64,000 bases of DNA from a bacterium. Lineage in GTDB: Bacteria > Desulfobacterota > JAPLJL01. The position numbers and the translations under genes were made by a program. The stretch is from the NCBI GenBank assembly GCA_028713675.1, contig JAQTNV010000004.1:45634-109633 (forward strand), read 5' to 3'. The notes beneath the pieces were generated by a model, which saw nothing but the letters and a program-made list of their open reading frames with translations, was not told where the DNA came from and did not search any database. Positions 9,383 to 17,822 of the stretch are shown piece after piece (within the stretch, counting starts at the first letter, position 1; each line of letters starts with the position of its first letter).

Positions 9383-10795
9383 TTAAAGCTCCATCCGGAA
9401 TGAAACCCCGCCGCTTAAAATCGAGCCGCCGATCTCGTAGTCCGGATAACCGGGGTTACCCGGGTCGGATTTGACCGTTTTCCGGTTTTGAAAAATATGT
9501 TCCTGCAGATGCAAGTCGAGGCTGACCGGGCGGGGAAAAATACCGAATGGATCCTGGTACGAGACCCCCATCCCGAAGGTGAGAAGATGGCGGCTGGAAT
9601 CAAGGAAATTCGTTTCCCGGGAGCTTTGATCGTAAACGGGGGTGGGGATGAAGGAATATCCCCCGCGGATCCGCAGGTCTTTTCTCACGGACCATTCCGC
9701 GCTTAAAGCGGGAACCAGGGTATCGTGAAAATCCGGATCGGGATTCCGGGGCAGGTTCTTTTGAATTTCCTCCAGGGGGAGGGGGATGCCCTGGGTTTCT
9801 TCGATCTGCATTTCTCCGGAAGGGCTGGGGAACCGGGACCAGGCGACCCAGGTCAGGTCCAGGGCGGTTTTCAGGGAAGGAAGGGCCTGAAAACTCGCCC
9901 CCAGGGCCAGCTGGCGGGGGGTGTAATCCATATGGGCTTTCAGGGGTATTTTCAGCCGCTCATCAATGCCCAGCAAGGTAATGACGGTATCGACGGGGAT
10001 ATCCAGGAGGGTGTCGACCTCGTCGCGGAAGGCCAGGCCGATTTTCCATCTCGGATGGAGCTCCAGAAGCAGGCCGGCGGTGGGAGAGATATGATATTTC
10101 CAATTGAAGTTCAGGTAAGCTTCCGGAGGATTCCCACCCCCGGAGTAATTGTTGGCGTCCATCTTGATATACATCTTCCCCGGTGAATTGGGGATAAGGT
10201 GGACCCCGATCCCCAGGGAGAGGAATCGGATCGGCCTGACCGCGATGCCGAGGTTGATGGCGGTGCGGTAGATCCGCTGATCGACCTGGATAAATTGGGG
10301 ATAATTCGTTTTGGGGGCATAGCCGCTGACGAAATATGTGCGGTTCAGATCACCGGTAAGAAACAGTCCCAGCCCGAAACTGACCCGGTTTTTGAGTTTG
10401 CCGGAAAAGGGAAGAACCAAGCCGATCGGAAAGCCGGTCAGGTTTTTCACCGGCGAGATTTTATTTTTTACTTCCGGGGTGGTTTCGACTGACAGGGAAG
10501 GATTGGAATAAATGAATCCGAACCCGAAGGCCGGGTATTCCGCGAGTATTAAAGCGGCGGGGTTGTAATAAACCCCGGAATAATCATCCGCGAAAGCCGT
10601 GCCGGTATTGGCCATGGCGGCGTGGCGGGAGGTGAAACCATATACGTCCAGAGGGCTGGCCCAGACCGGGGGGCAGGAGAAAATCAATCCCGCGGCCCAG
10701 CCGAGCAGCAGGGAAAGGATAAAAATCGGCCTGGTCGGGTGCCGATGAACCCCGGCCGAATTTCGGAAGATAATGGTGTTTTCCAAAATTCTCAC
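9383..10795 (-). CDS. FadL/OmpP1-type outer membrane transport protein (copy 3)
   Basis: The frame is open up to 11,005, but a promoter at 10,854-10,827 implies a downstream start; GTG at 10,795 or TTG at 10,786 both precede the signal peptide (PIFILSLLLGWAAGLIF, cleavage near VWA-SPLDVYG). The mature protein has the FadL signatures YGFTSRHAAMANTGTAF and GVYYNPAAL, a beta-barrel pattern and C-terminal FRMEL. It is the first gene of the minus-strand operon of three paralogs plus the hydrolase lipoprotein. Divergence among the three suggests different substrates rather than a recent duplication. Confidence 0.85.
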   Translation of the reverse strand: MRILENTIIFRNSAGVHRHPTRPIFILSLLLGWAAGLIFSCPPVWASPLDVYGFTSRHAAMANTGTAFADDYSGVYYNPAALILAEYPAFGFGFIYSNPSLSVETTPEVKNKISPVKNLTGFPIGLVLPFSGKLKNRVSFGLGLFLTGDLNRTYFVSGYAPKTNYPQFIQVDQRIYRTAINLGIAVRPIRFLSLGIGVHLIPNSPGKMYIKMDANNYSGGGNPPEAYLNFNWKYHISPTAGLLLELHPRWKIGLAFRDEVDTLLDIPVDTVITLLGIDERLKIPLKAHMDYTPRQLALGASFQALPSLKTALDLTWVAWSRFPSPSGEMQIEETQGIPLPLEEIQKNLPRNPDPDFHDTLVPALSAEWSVRKDLRIRGGYSFIPTPVYDQSSRETNFLDSSRHLLTFGMGVSYQDPFGIFPRPVSLDLHLQEHIFQNRKTVKSDPGNPGYPDYEIGGSILSGGVSFRMEL

Positions 10796-10826
10796 TGAAG
10801 TGCTGAAAAATTTAAAGATGTCCAGT

Positions 10827-10854
10827 ATTGTATCTAAAAAAGAACCGAGTTCAA
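10827..10854 (-). promoter_or_regulatory. Predicted sigma70 promoter of the FadL operon
   Basis: Minus strand TTGAAC (10854-10849) and TACAAT (10832-10827) with a 16-base spacer. Transcription would start near 10,820 and run through all three FadL genes and the lipoprotein to the terminator at 3901-3926. Confidence 0.45.
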
Positions 10855-10993
10855 GCATTTTTTTTCCGCTTGGATTTGGGGCGACATTTTCATCCTGAAG
10901 AAGAAAGGCCGAAAAGTTGAGGCCGGGGTGTTTAATGTCAAACCGGGGTTCTGCTATAATGATTGGCACTTTGGGTTGGGAATGGGACACGAA

Positions 10994-11533
10994 ATGAAAA
11001 ATCATGGTTTAGAAAAAGGCTTTATCCAGGTTTATACCGGGGACGGGAAGGGAAAAACTACCGCGGCTCTGGGCCTGGCCCTGCGCGCGATCGGGCACGG
11101 TTTCAAAGTGAACATTATTCATTTCATGAAAGGAAATATTGAATACGGGGAATTAAAAGCGGCCAAGTGCCTCGAGCCGAATTTGATTATCCGCCAGATG
11201 GGGAGGGAGACTTTTGTCAGCCGGGACAATCCCGACCAGGAGGATATCAAGCTGGCGCAGCAGGCCCTGGACCTGGCCGGAGAGGCGGTGGCCGGCGGCG
11301 AGTACGATCTGGTGGTCCTGGATGAAATCAACTGCGCTTTGGATTTCGGCTTGATCCCGCTGGAGCAAGTCCTTAAAATTCTCCGGACCAAGCCGGAGCG
11401 GGTCGAATTGGTTCTGACCGGCAGGGGGGCTCCTCCGGAGATAATCCAGGCGGCCGACCTGGTTACCGAGATGAAGGAGATCAAGCATTATTACCGCCGG
11501 GGAATAAAATCCCGGAAGGGGATTGAAATTTAG
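10994..11533 (+). CDS. cobO: Cob(I)alamin adenosyltransferase (CobO/BtuR type)
   Basis: About 179 residues from ATG 10,994; ATG 10,982 is also possible. The frame continues upstream, but that part overlaps the divergent FadL promoter region. The P-loop GDGKGKTT (residues about 16-23), EINCALDFG and the C-terminal YYRRGIKSRKGIE are hallmarks of the CobA/CobO/BtuR family, which transfers the adenosyl group of ATP to cob(I)alamin or a corrinoid. Placed just before a B12-binding mutase subunit and MeaB, it would supply the adenosylcobalamin that such a mutase needs. Confidence 0.9.
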   Translation: MKNHGLEKGFIQVYTGDGKGKTTAALGLALRAIGHGFKVNIIHFMKGNIEYGELKAAKCLEPNLIIRQMGRETFVSRDNPDQEDIKLAQQALDLAGEAVAGGEYDLVVLDEINCALDFGLIPLEQVLKILRTKPERVELVLTGRGAPPEIIQAADLVTEMKEIKHYYRRGIKSRKGIEI

Positions 11534-11612
11534 GTGAGTTAGTGAGTTAGTAAGTTGGTAAGTTATCAACAATAAAACCAACACACAAACTCACCAACAT
11601 ACCAACTTGCAC
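11534..11612. repeat. 8-base tandem array in inverted pair between cobO and the mutase subunit
   Basis: The left arm holds GTGAGTTA twice, then GTAAGTTG and GTAAGTTA; the right arm (from about 11,585) is a degenerate inverse copy (ACTCACCA, ACATACCA, ACTTGCAC). The arms could pair as a long imperfect hairpin around a 20-base centre. The site sits between two cotranscribed genes. A similar sequence lies at 16,446-16,479. Confidence 0.7.
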
Positions 11613-11631
11613 GGTAAGGAGGGAGGAAAAA

Positions 11632-12036
11632 ATGGCAGAGAGAAAGATCCGAATTCTGATGGCCAAACCGGGACTGGACGGACACGATCGCGGCGTGAAG
11701 GTGGTGGCCCGGGCCCTCCGGGACGCCGGATTCGAGGTGATTTACACCGGCCTCCACCAGACCCCCGAAATGATCGCCAACACGGCGGTTCAGGAAGGGG
11801 TGGACGCGGTGGGACTTTCCGTTCTCTCGGGCGCGCATAACACCCTTTTCCCGGCGGTGATCGAAGCCCTGAGAAAGAAAGGCGCGAATTCCGTGATGGT
11901 TTTCGGGGGCGGGATCATCCCGGAGGAAGACATGGTCTTCCTGAAGGACAAAGGGGTCAAGGCGGTCTTTACTCCCGGAACCTCCACGGAAGAGATTATT
12001 TCCTTCGTCCGGACCAGCGTAAAGTCGATTCATTGA
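11632..12036 (+). CDS. Acyl-CoA mutase B12-binding (small/C-terminal) subunit
   Basis: 134 residues behind an AAGGAGGGAGG site. It is a stand-alone cobalamin-binding domain with DGHDRG near residue 17 (the His provides the lower cobalt ligand), then SVLSGAH and FGGGIIP, the other family signatures. In the two-protein form of methylmalonyl-CoA mutase and relatives (isobutyryl-CoA, ethylmalonyl-CoA or 2-hydroxyisobutyryl-CoA mutase) this subunit pairs with a large catalytic subunit. That subunit is not in this window, so the substrate is undetermined. MeaB follows 56 bases later. Confidence 0.92.
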   Translation: MAERKIRILMAKPGLDGHDRGVKVVARALRDAGFEVIYTGLHQTPEMIANTAVQEGVDAVGLSVLSGAHNTLFPAVIEALRKKGANSVMVFGGGIIPEEDMVFLKDKGVKAVFTPGTSTEEIISFVRTSVKSIH

Positions 12037-12092
12037 TTGCGCCGGGGAATTTTTTCCGAAGTTAGATAAGGGCCCGGGAAGTAATTTCTGCG

Positions 12093-13046
12093 ATGTCGGA
12101 TTTGGCCGAAAAGGTTCTGCGCGGGGAGGTCCTGCCCACAGCCCGTCTGATCCGGGATTTGGATGACGGGATCGACGGGGCCATCTCCGAATTGAAAATC
12201 CTCTATCCCCATACCGGAAAAGCGGAGATCATCGGGATAACCGGGGCCCCGGGGGCGGGCAAAAGCACCCTGGTCAACCGGTTGATCGAAAATTTCCGCT
12301 CCCGGGGAAAAAAGGTGGGGGTGATCGCGGTGGACCCGACCAGTCCCTTCAGCGGGGGAGCGGTCCTGGGAGACCGGATCCGGATGCAGAACCATTTCAA
12401 CGATCCCGGGGTATTCATCCGGAGCGTGGCGACCCGCGGTCATCTCGGCGGCCTTTCCAGCTCCGCTTATGAAATCATCAAGGTCCTGGACGCCTTCGGC
12501 TCGGATGTGATCCTGGTGGAAACCGTCGGGGTGGGGCAGGATGAAGTCGAGATCGCGGGGGCGGCTCACACCACGGTGGTGGTCTTGACCCCGGGAATGG
12601 GCGATGAAATCCAGAACCTGAAGGCCGGAATCCTGGAAATCGCGGACGTCCTGGTGGTAAACAAGGCGGATCGGGAAGGAGCCCAGGTAACGGTCCAGGG
12701 CCTCCGGAGACTTCTGGAGATGGGCGGGTTCGACCGCAAAGGCTGGAAACCGCCCATCTGCCTGACCGTGGGCACAGAGGGAACCGGTATTGCCGACCTG
12801 GTCCAGGCGGTGGATCAGCATCGGGAATTCTGGAACCGGCAGAAAGCCCAGCCCGGGTTCGAAAACAAGCGGCGGGAAGAGGACTTTTTAAGGATCCTGC
12901 AGGGCCAGGCCATCAGCAAACTGATCGTCAACCTCCGCCGCAGCGGTTCACTGGACGAGATCGTTTCCAGGCTGGTGCGAGGCGAAAGCGATCCCTACAG
13001 CGAGTCGGAAAAGGTTTTGAAACTGGGCGATTACCGGCCTACGTAG
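12093..13046 (+). CDS. meaB: Mutase-associated GTPase chaperone MeaB (ArgK family)
   Basis: 317 residues. P-loop GAPGAGKS at residues 51-58, then DPTSPFSGGAVLGDRIRM, the VETVGVGQDE switch and VVNKAD (guanine specificity), all typical of MeaB/ArgK. MeaB loads adenosylcobalamin into B12-dependent acyl-CoA mutases and protects them during turnover. Its position directly after the B12-binding subunit and cobO makes this role much more likely than the older LAO/arginine-transport label. Confidence 0.95.
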   Translation: MSDLAEKVLRGEVLPTARLIRDLDDGIDGAISELKILYPHTGKAEIIGITGAPGAGKSTLVNRLIENFRSRGKKVGVIAVDPTSPFSGGAVLGDRIRMQNHFNDPGVFIRSVATRGHLGGLSSSAYEIIKVLDAFGSDVILVETVGVGQDEVEIAGAAHTTVVVLTPGMGDEIQNLKAGILEIADVLVVNKADREGAQVTVQGLRRLLEMGGFDRKGWKPPICLTVGTEGTGIADLVQAVDQHREFWNRQKAQPGFENKRREEDFLRILQGQAISKLIVNLRRSGSLDEIVSRLVRGESDPYSESEKVLKLGDYRPT

Positions 13047-13252
13047 AAAACTCAGAGTTTTACCCGTCAATGGATGTTCTTGGGCGGGTAACCTTCCGAA
13101 GCATCCAACATCGCCAATCCATCCTAAGCCAGAGGTTTTCGACTGCGCAAAGTCTTCGTTTGACAGGCAGAAGGACAGGAGCTACTTCGGATAAGTCTGC
13201 GCAGAAGGGTTAACTTCGGCGGGTTCCGCCCGCCCCGAACGCACCGTTCTGT

Positions 13253-13286
13253 GGGCCGATGAGGGCATCGGCCCCTACAATTTTTT
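13253..13286 (+). terminator. REP-like palindrome, possible terminator after meaB
   Basis: A perfect 9-base stem (GGGCCGATG, loop AGGG, CATCGGCCC) is followed after a few bases by six T. It resembles the dispersed GTAGGGGC-type palindromes elsewhere in the window more than a classical terminator, since CCTACAA separates the stem from the T run. Nothing else is recognisable in 13,047-13,317. Confidence 0.4.
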
Positions 13287-13317
13287 CGTGATGCCTCGCC
13301 CGCAAGGGCGGTGTTAT

Positions 13318-14166
13318 TTACTCCGCTAAAATCTTTTCAATGTTTTCCGCGATTTCCTGCGGGGTCCATTCCCCGGTTTCCTTGTTGACGCCGGCGGTGG
13401 TTTTCATCATGAAGGCATTGAGCATCCGGCCCTGGACCCCGATGATTTTCCCGTTGATTTCCTGGGCCAGATCAGAGGCCAGATAAATGACCATGGGGGA
13501 AATGAATTTCGGCTCGAGCAGCTCCTTGACCCCTTCCGCCGTGGCCCAGTCCAGGTCTTCGGTCAGCCGGGTAACCGCGAGGGGGGAGATGGCGTTGACG
13601 GTGATCCCATACTTGAGCAGTTCCATCGACGCCACGCGGGTGAACCCGTAGATCCCGGCCTTGGCGGAACCGTAATTGGCCTGCCCGAAGTTTCCGATCA
13701 GCCCGGCCACGGAGGTGGTGTTTATGATCCGGCCCCCCGTGCCCTGTTCCCTCATCACGTTGGCCGCAGCACGGGTACAGGCGAAGGTGCCCCGAAGATG
13801 AACCGCGATCACCGAGTCCCAGAGCTCATCTTCCATTTTCAGCAGGGTTTTGTCCCGGAGAATCCCGGCGTTGTTGACCAGGATATCCAGGCGGCCGAAG
13901 GCCTTGACCGCGGTCTTGATGATGGCCTCCGCGCCCGCGGTGGTGGAAACCGAGTCGAAATTGGCGACGGCCTGTCCGCCCAGGGCCTTGATTTCCTGAG
14001 CCACCTTTTCGGCGGCCATGGCGCTGGCTCCGGATCCGGTCCGATCACCCCCGACATCATTGATCACGACCTTGGCACCTTCCTTGACGAAAGCCAACGC
14101 ATGCTCACGGCCGATTCCTCTTCCCGAACCGGTGATAACCGCCACCTTTCCATCCAAAAGGCCCAT
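13318..14166 (-). CDS. SDR family oxidoreductase (3-hydroxyacyl-CoA dehydrogenase/FabG-like)
   Basis: About 282 residues from the ATG at 14,166, five bases after AAGGAGG. NAD(P) binding motif TGSGRGIG near residue 12, NNAG near 96, and catalytic Ser and YxxxK (YGSAKAG). The insert VVINDVGGDRTGSG after the second strand is typical of the hydroxyacyl-CoA dehydrogenase domain of multifunctional beta-oxidation enzymes and related FabG-like proteins. It is transcribed convergently with meaB. The substrate is probably a 3-hydroxyacyl thioester; a xenobiotic or terpenoid alcohol cannot be excluded. Confidence 0.85.
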   Translation of the reverse strand: MGLLDGKVAVITGSGRGIGREHALAFVKEGAKVVINDVGGDRTGSGASAMAAEKVAQEIKALGGQAVANFDSVSTTAGAEAIIKTAVKAFGRLDILVNNAGILRDKTLLKMEDELWDSVIAVHLRGTFACTRAAANVMREQGTGGRIINTTSVAGLIGNFGQANYGSAKAGIYGFTRVASMELLKYGITVNAISPLAVTRLTEDLDWATAEGVKELLEPKFISPMVIYLASDLAQEINGKIIGVQGRMLNAFMMKTTAGVNKETGEWTPQEIAENIEKILAE

Positions 14167-14335
14167 ACCCACCTCCTTGTTTTTTTACCGAATAAAATTG
14201 TAGAAACAAATTACTGTTACAATCCGGGATTGTCAATGTAAAAAAATTGCTAAAGCTTTCTCTTGCATTCGGGAAAAAATCGGATCATATTTATTCTCTC
14301 AACTAAATCATCCGGATCTGAAAGGAGGTCGGGGA

Positions 14336-14728
14336 ATGGCTATTGGTGGATTGAAAAAGCAGAGGGTGGCCCGGTTGGAAAAGGTACTGAACCAGTTGGT
14401 GAATCTGGTAGAGGGACAGGTAGACCGGACCATTCAATCCTTGAAACTGCCGGAGAGGAAAGAAATCGTTTACCTGCAGGAAAGGTTGAATCAGCTGGAA
14501 GGGCGTCTTTCCCAGTACCCGGCCGCAAAGCGCGCCATCACGAAAGGCCGGGAGGTAGCCACCAAAGTCAAAGCCCGGTATGACGAGAGCCGACAGAGCC
14601 TGCGGAAATCGGAGAAGCCGGACGGGGAGACCTGCAGAATCCAGGGCTGTTCCAAGCCCATCAAGGCCAGGGGCTTGTGTGGAACCCATTACCAGGCGGC
14701 GAGAAGGAAGGGACAATTCGCGGCATAA
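14336..14728 (+). CDS. Small coiled-coil protein with C-terminal zinc-type Cys/His motif
   Basis: 130 residues behind a strong AAAGGAGG site. Residues 8-75 are charged and helical with heptad-like Leu spacing. The C-terminal 30 residues hold CRIQGC, then KARGLCGTHY, a C-x4-C-x8-C-x2-H pattern that would bind zinc and is seen at the ends of many small phage and bacterial DNA-associated proteins. A monocistronic transcript is implied by the terminator at 14,768. No function is assigned; DNA or RNA binding is an inference from the basic C terminus. Confidence 0.75.
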   Translation: MAIGGLKKQRVARLEKVLNQLVNLVEGQVDRTIQSLKLPERKEIVYLQERLNQLEGRLSQYPAAKRAITKGREVATKVKARYDESRQSLRKSEKPDGETCRIQGCSKPIKARGLCGTHYQAARRKGQFAA

Positions 14729-14767
14729 TTATTTCCGCGGTAACGATACATCTGGAAAATTAAAAAC

Positions 14768-14804
14768 GGCCGGGAGGTGAGGTAATCGTCTTCCCGGCCT
14801 TTTT
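14768..14804 (+). terminator. Rho-independent terminator
   Basis: A perfect 8-base stem GGCCGGGA/TCCCGGCC with a 16-base loop is followed by five T. It ends the zinc-motif protein transcript. Confidence 0.8.
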
Positions 14805-14874
14805 ATTTGCCTGGTTGTCGTTGCCCGATTCATCGGGCGAAATACATAGTGCCAGGCGTTAAGATATAAAAGTA

Positions 14875-14905
14875 AAAGGGGAGCGGTTCATTTCCGCTCC
14901 CCTTT
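14875..14905 (-). terminator. Terminator of the ALDH/alcohol dehydrogenase operon (probably bidirectional)
   Basis: A perfect 12-base stem AAAGGGGAGCGG/CCGCTCCCCTTT with a 7-base loop. On the minus strand the tail is TACTTTTA, and T-rich sequence also follows on the plus strand. It lies 27 bases after the aldehyde dehydrogenase stop. Confidence 0.75.
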
Positions 14906-14931
14906 AATTTGTTTTAATCCGGGTCCAGGAT

Positions 14932-16431
14932 TTATTTTTCCGGGAACAGAACGTTGTACCAGACTTTCTTTTTCCGTTTCCGCACCAGATCGATGTGAAT
15001 GTGCTTCGGCTCGGTGTATTCATTGAGCCCGTATAAACCCATTTCCCGCCCGATTCCGCTCTGCTTGAAACCCCCGAAGGGAGCGTTGTAGTTTAAAAGA
15101 TGATGATCATTGATCCAGATGGTCCCCGCGCGGATTTTTTTGGCGATCTCGATGGCCCGGGGGACATTGGCGGACCAGACCGCCCCGGCCAGCCCGTAGA
15201 CCACGTCGTTGGCGATCCGGACGGCTTCCTTCTCATCGCGATAGTGGATGACAGAAAGCACCGGCCCGAAGATTTCTTCCTGGGCGATTTTCATCGAATT
15301 TTTCACCTCGGTGAAAATCGTGGGCTCAAAATAATTTCCCTTGGCGTATTCCTCGCCGGCGGGGCGCTTGCCGCCCAGGACCAGGCGGGCGCCTTCCGCG
15401 AGACCGGACTGGACATATTCTTCCACCTTTTTCACCTGGAACCCGGAAACCAGCGGTCCCATGCCCGAGCGCTGATCGAGAGGATCGCCCACCCGGATCT
15501 GCCGGGCCCGGGCGATTAATTTTTCCACGAACTGATCGTGCAGATTATCGGGGAGGAGCAGACGGGTTCCGGCAATGCAGATCTGCCCCTGGTGGTAAAA
15601 AACCCCGAAGAGGATTCCATCGATGGCTTCCTCGATTTCGGCGTCGTCTAGGACGATCACGGGGGATTTGCCCCCCAGTTCCAGGGTCACCTTCTTGACG
15701 GTCCCGGCGGCCTTGGCCATCAGCATTTTCCCGATCTCGGTCGACCCGGTAAAAGCGATCTTGTCCACCCGGGGATCGGTGGCCAGATCCTCGGCCACGC
15801 TCCCGGGGCAGGGGATGACATTGACCACCCCGGGAGGGATCCCGGCCTCATCGATGATCTGGGACAGTTTCAAGGCGGAAAGCGGGGTTTCGGAGGAGGG
15901 CTTCAGAACCACGGTATTTCCCATCGCGATGGCCGGTGCGATTTTCCAGACGGCCATCAGGAAGGGGAAATTCCAGGGAATGATCTGTCCGCAGACCCCG
16001 ACCGGCTCCCGGAGCACGAAATTGGAACTGATGTATAAACTTCCCTCGGAGGGCAGGGGCTCGTAAGGCGAGCGATCGGCGAGCTTGGCGTAAAAACGGA
16101 AGGTGTGAGCCCCCAGGCTGACATCGGCCAGGGCCTTGCGGATCACCGCACCCGCGTCCCGGGCTTCGACCTCGGCGATTTCCTGGGCCCGTTCCTGGAT
16201 TTTCTGGGCGATTTTCAGCAAAAATTCAGACCGGCGGGCGGCTTTCATTCCCGGCCATTCTCCCTGGTCGAAGGCGGCCCGGGCGGCGGTAATCGCGTCG
16301 TTCAGGTCGGCGTGATCAGCCAGGGGCAGGCGGGCGATCTGCTCACCGGTGCTGGGGCTGGTGGAAAAATAAGTCTTTCCGGATTTCGCTTCCTGCCATT
16401 TTCCGTTTATATAAAGCTTATATTCTTCCAT
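14932..16431 (-). CDS. NAD(P)-dependent aldehyde dehydrogenase
   Basis: 499 residues, the usual length for the ALDH superfamily, starting at an ATG behind AAAGGAG. Visible motifs: IPWNFPF (cofactor site, about residue 150), FTGSTEIGK (about 228), LELGGKSP (general base Glu, about 252) and the catalytic Cys in GQICIAGTR (about 285). It would oxidise an aldehyde to the acid. It lies downstream of an iron alcohol dehydrogenase with 60 bases between, so the pair can take a primary alcohol to a carboxylate. Confidence 0.92.
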   Translation of the reverse strand: MEEYKLYINGKWQEAKSGKTYFSTSPSTGEQIARLPLADHADLNDAITAARAAFDQGEWPGMKAARRSEFLLKIAQKIQERAQEIAEVEARDAGAVIRKALADVSLGAHTFRFYAKLADRSPYEPLPSEGSLYISSNFVLREPVGVCGQIIPWNFPFLMAVWKIAPAIAMGNTVVLKPSSETPLSALKLSQIIDEAGIPPGVVNVIPCPGSVAEDLATDPRVDKIAFTGSTEIGKMLMAKAAGTVKKVTLELGGKSPVIVLDDAEIEEAIDGILFGVFYHQGQICIAGTRLLLPDNLHDQFVEKLIARARQIRVGDPLDQRSGMGPLVSGFQVKKVEEYVQSGLAEGARLVLGGKRPAGEEYAKGNYFEPTIFTEVKNSMKIAQEEIFGPVLSVIHYRDEKEAVRIANDVVYGLAGAVWSANVPRAIEIAKKIRAGTIWINDHHLLNYNAPFGGFKQSGIGREMGLYGLNEYTEPKHIHIDLVRKRKKKVWYNVLFPEK

Positions 16432-16445
16432 TCTTTTCTCCTTTC

Positions 16446-16479
16446 ACAACTTGCCAGCTAACCAACTTACCAACTCACG
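16446..16479. repeat. Degenerate 7/8-base array between ALDH and alcohol dehydrogenase
   Basis: ACAACTTG, CCAGCTA, ACCAACTT, ACCAACTC repeats fill most of the 60-base gap. The minus-strand reading (GTGAGTTG, GTAAGTTG) matches the array after cobO at 11,534. Confidence 0.55.
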
Positions 16480-16491
16480 TTTTCTCTGGTG

Positions 16492-17658
16492 TTACCAAGC
16501 TTCCTGCAGGATTTTTTCCAGCTCGGCGGGATCGGTGATTTTGACCGGGTTGGTGTAGATACTGGTATCAGTCAGGGCGTCTTCGGCCAGAAGGGGTAGG
16601 GCCTCCCGGGGAATGGGGATATCCCGGAGTTTCCGGGGAATCGGAAGCCCGGAAAGCAGTTTTTCCACCCATTCGATTGTTTTTACGGCCAGTTCGGTAT
16701 CGGAACGGTTCTCCGGGCTGATCCCGAGCGCGCCCGCGATCAGGGCGTAGCGGGGCGCGACCGCTTTCAGGTTGTAACGCATGGAGGGAGCCAGGCAGAT
16801 CGCGTTGGCAACCCCGTGCGGGACCCCGAAGCGGGCCCCGAGGGCATGGGCCAGGGCGTGCACCACCCCGACGAGCGCGTTGGAAAAGGCGATCCCGGCC
16901 AGGGTCGAGGCCAGTAGCTGGTTCCCCCGGGCCGCCAGGTTCTGTCCGTCATTGACGCAGGCGGACAGGCTGCCTGAAATCAGGCGCAGGGCCTGCAAGG
17001 CCAGCCCGTCCGAAACCGGATTGGACCGGCGGGAATGAATCGCCTCGATCGCGTGACTGGCCGCGTCCATCCCGGTCCCGGCGGTGATGTCCGGGGGGAG
17101 CGCGAGGGTCAGACCGGGATCGAGGATGGCGGTCTGAGGGTGGAGATGATCGTCGGTAAGAAGGACTTTCTTCCCGAGGGATTCATTTTTGAAAACCGCC
17201 ACGAAAGTGGCTTCGCTCCCGGTCCCGGCGGTGGTGGGAATGGAAACATGGGGAATCATGGGCCGCCGTACGGTCTGGAAGCCCAGGAGCGGGGAGATGT
17301 CGGCCTGGCCCAGAGTCAGGAGCACCGCGATGCCCTTGGCGGTATCGATCGAGCTTCCCCCGCCCAGGCTGATGATGCCGTCGCAACCGTGCTCGCGGGC
17401 GCAGGCGGCGCCCCGGTTTACGATCTCGATTCCGGAATCGGGGATAACCTCGCTGAAAATCCCGCCTAGAAGGTCGCCGGCGGCCGCGGAGATGGTTTCC
17501 GGGATTCGGGTGCGGGCGCGAAGATTCTGATCCGTGACCAGGAGCGCTTTTTTCACACCCAGGGCTTTTAATTCCTCCCCCAGGCGCGAGGAACTCTGGT
17601 GGCCGAAAACTAATTTGGTGGGATTAAGGAAGGTAAATTTCATTTCTTGAGCGCCCAT
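16492..17658 (-). CDS. Iron-containing alcohol dehydrogenase
   Basis: About 388 residues from ATG 17,658, seven bases after AGGGGAG; the frame extends upstream without a ribosome site. GGGSSIDTAKG (nucleotide site, about residue 92) and the metal-ligand region (DAASHAIEAIHS, then VVHALAHALGARFGVPHG) are typical of group III Fe-dependent alcohol dehydrogenases. These oxidise primary or secondary alcohols, or run in reverse as aldehyde reductases. First gene of the operon with the aldehyde dehydrogenase. Confidence 0.92.
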   Translation of the reverse strand: MGAQEMKFTFLNPTKLVFGHQSSSRLGEELKALGVKKALLVTDQNLRARTRIPETISAAAGDLLGGIFSEVIPDSGIEIVNRGAACAREHGCDGIISLGGGSSIDTAKGIAVLLTLGQADISPLLGFQTVRRPMIPHVSIPTTAGTGSEATFVAVFKNESLGKKVLLTDDHLHPQTAILDPGLTLALPPDITAGTGMDAASHAIEAIHSRRSNPVSDGLALQALRLISGSLSACVNDGQNLAARGNQLLASTLAGIAFSNALVGVVHALAHALGARFGVPHGVANAICLAPSMRYNLKAVAPRYALIAGALGISPENRSDTELAVKTIEWVEKLLSGLPIPRKLRDIPIPREALPLLAEDALTDTSIYTNPVKITDPAELEKILQEAW

Positions 17659-17822
17659 GGTCTCCCCTTGACAGAAAATAAACCAGGTTCTTATATTAAC
17701 TAAAACTCCTACCATAGCAAAGGATTTCTTGGCAAGACAATTGAAAGAATTTCGGCGGTTTCCGGTTTTTCCCACGCTCTCCCGGCGCGGCGGCCGGGGG
17801 AATCACAGGAGCTAGGCACAAA

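Noticed and set aside
10796..10993. Cobalamin riboswitch upstream of cobO
   Set aside because: No B12-box-like sequence is visible, and the region is taken by the divergent FadL promoter.
10796..11005. N-terminal extension of FadL copy 3 to 11,005
   Set aside because: It would place a predicted promoter inside the gene and overlap cobO; the signal peptide begins well downstream.
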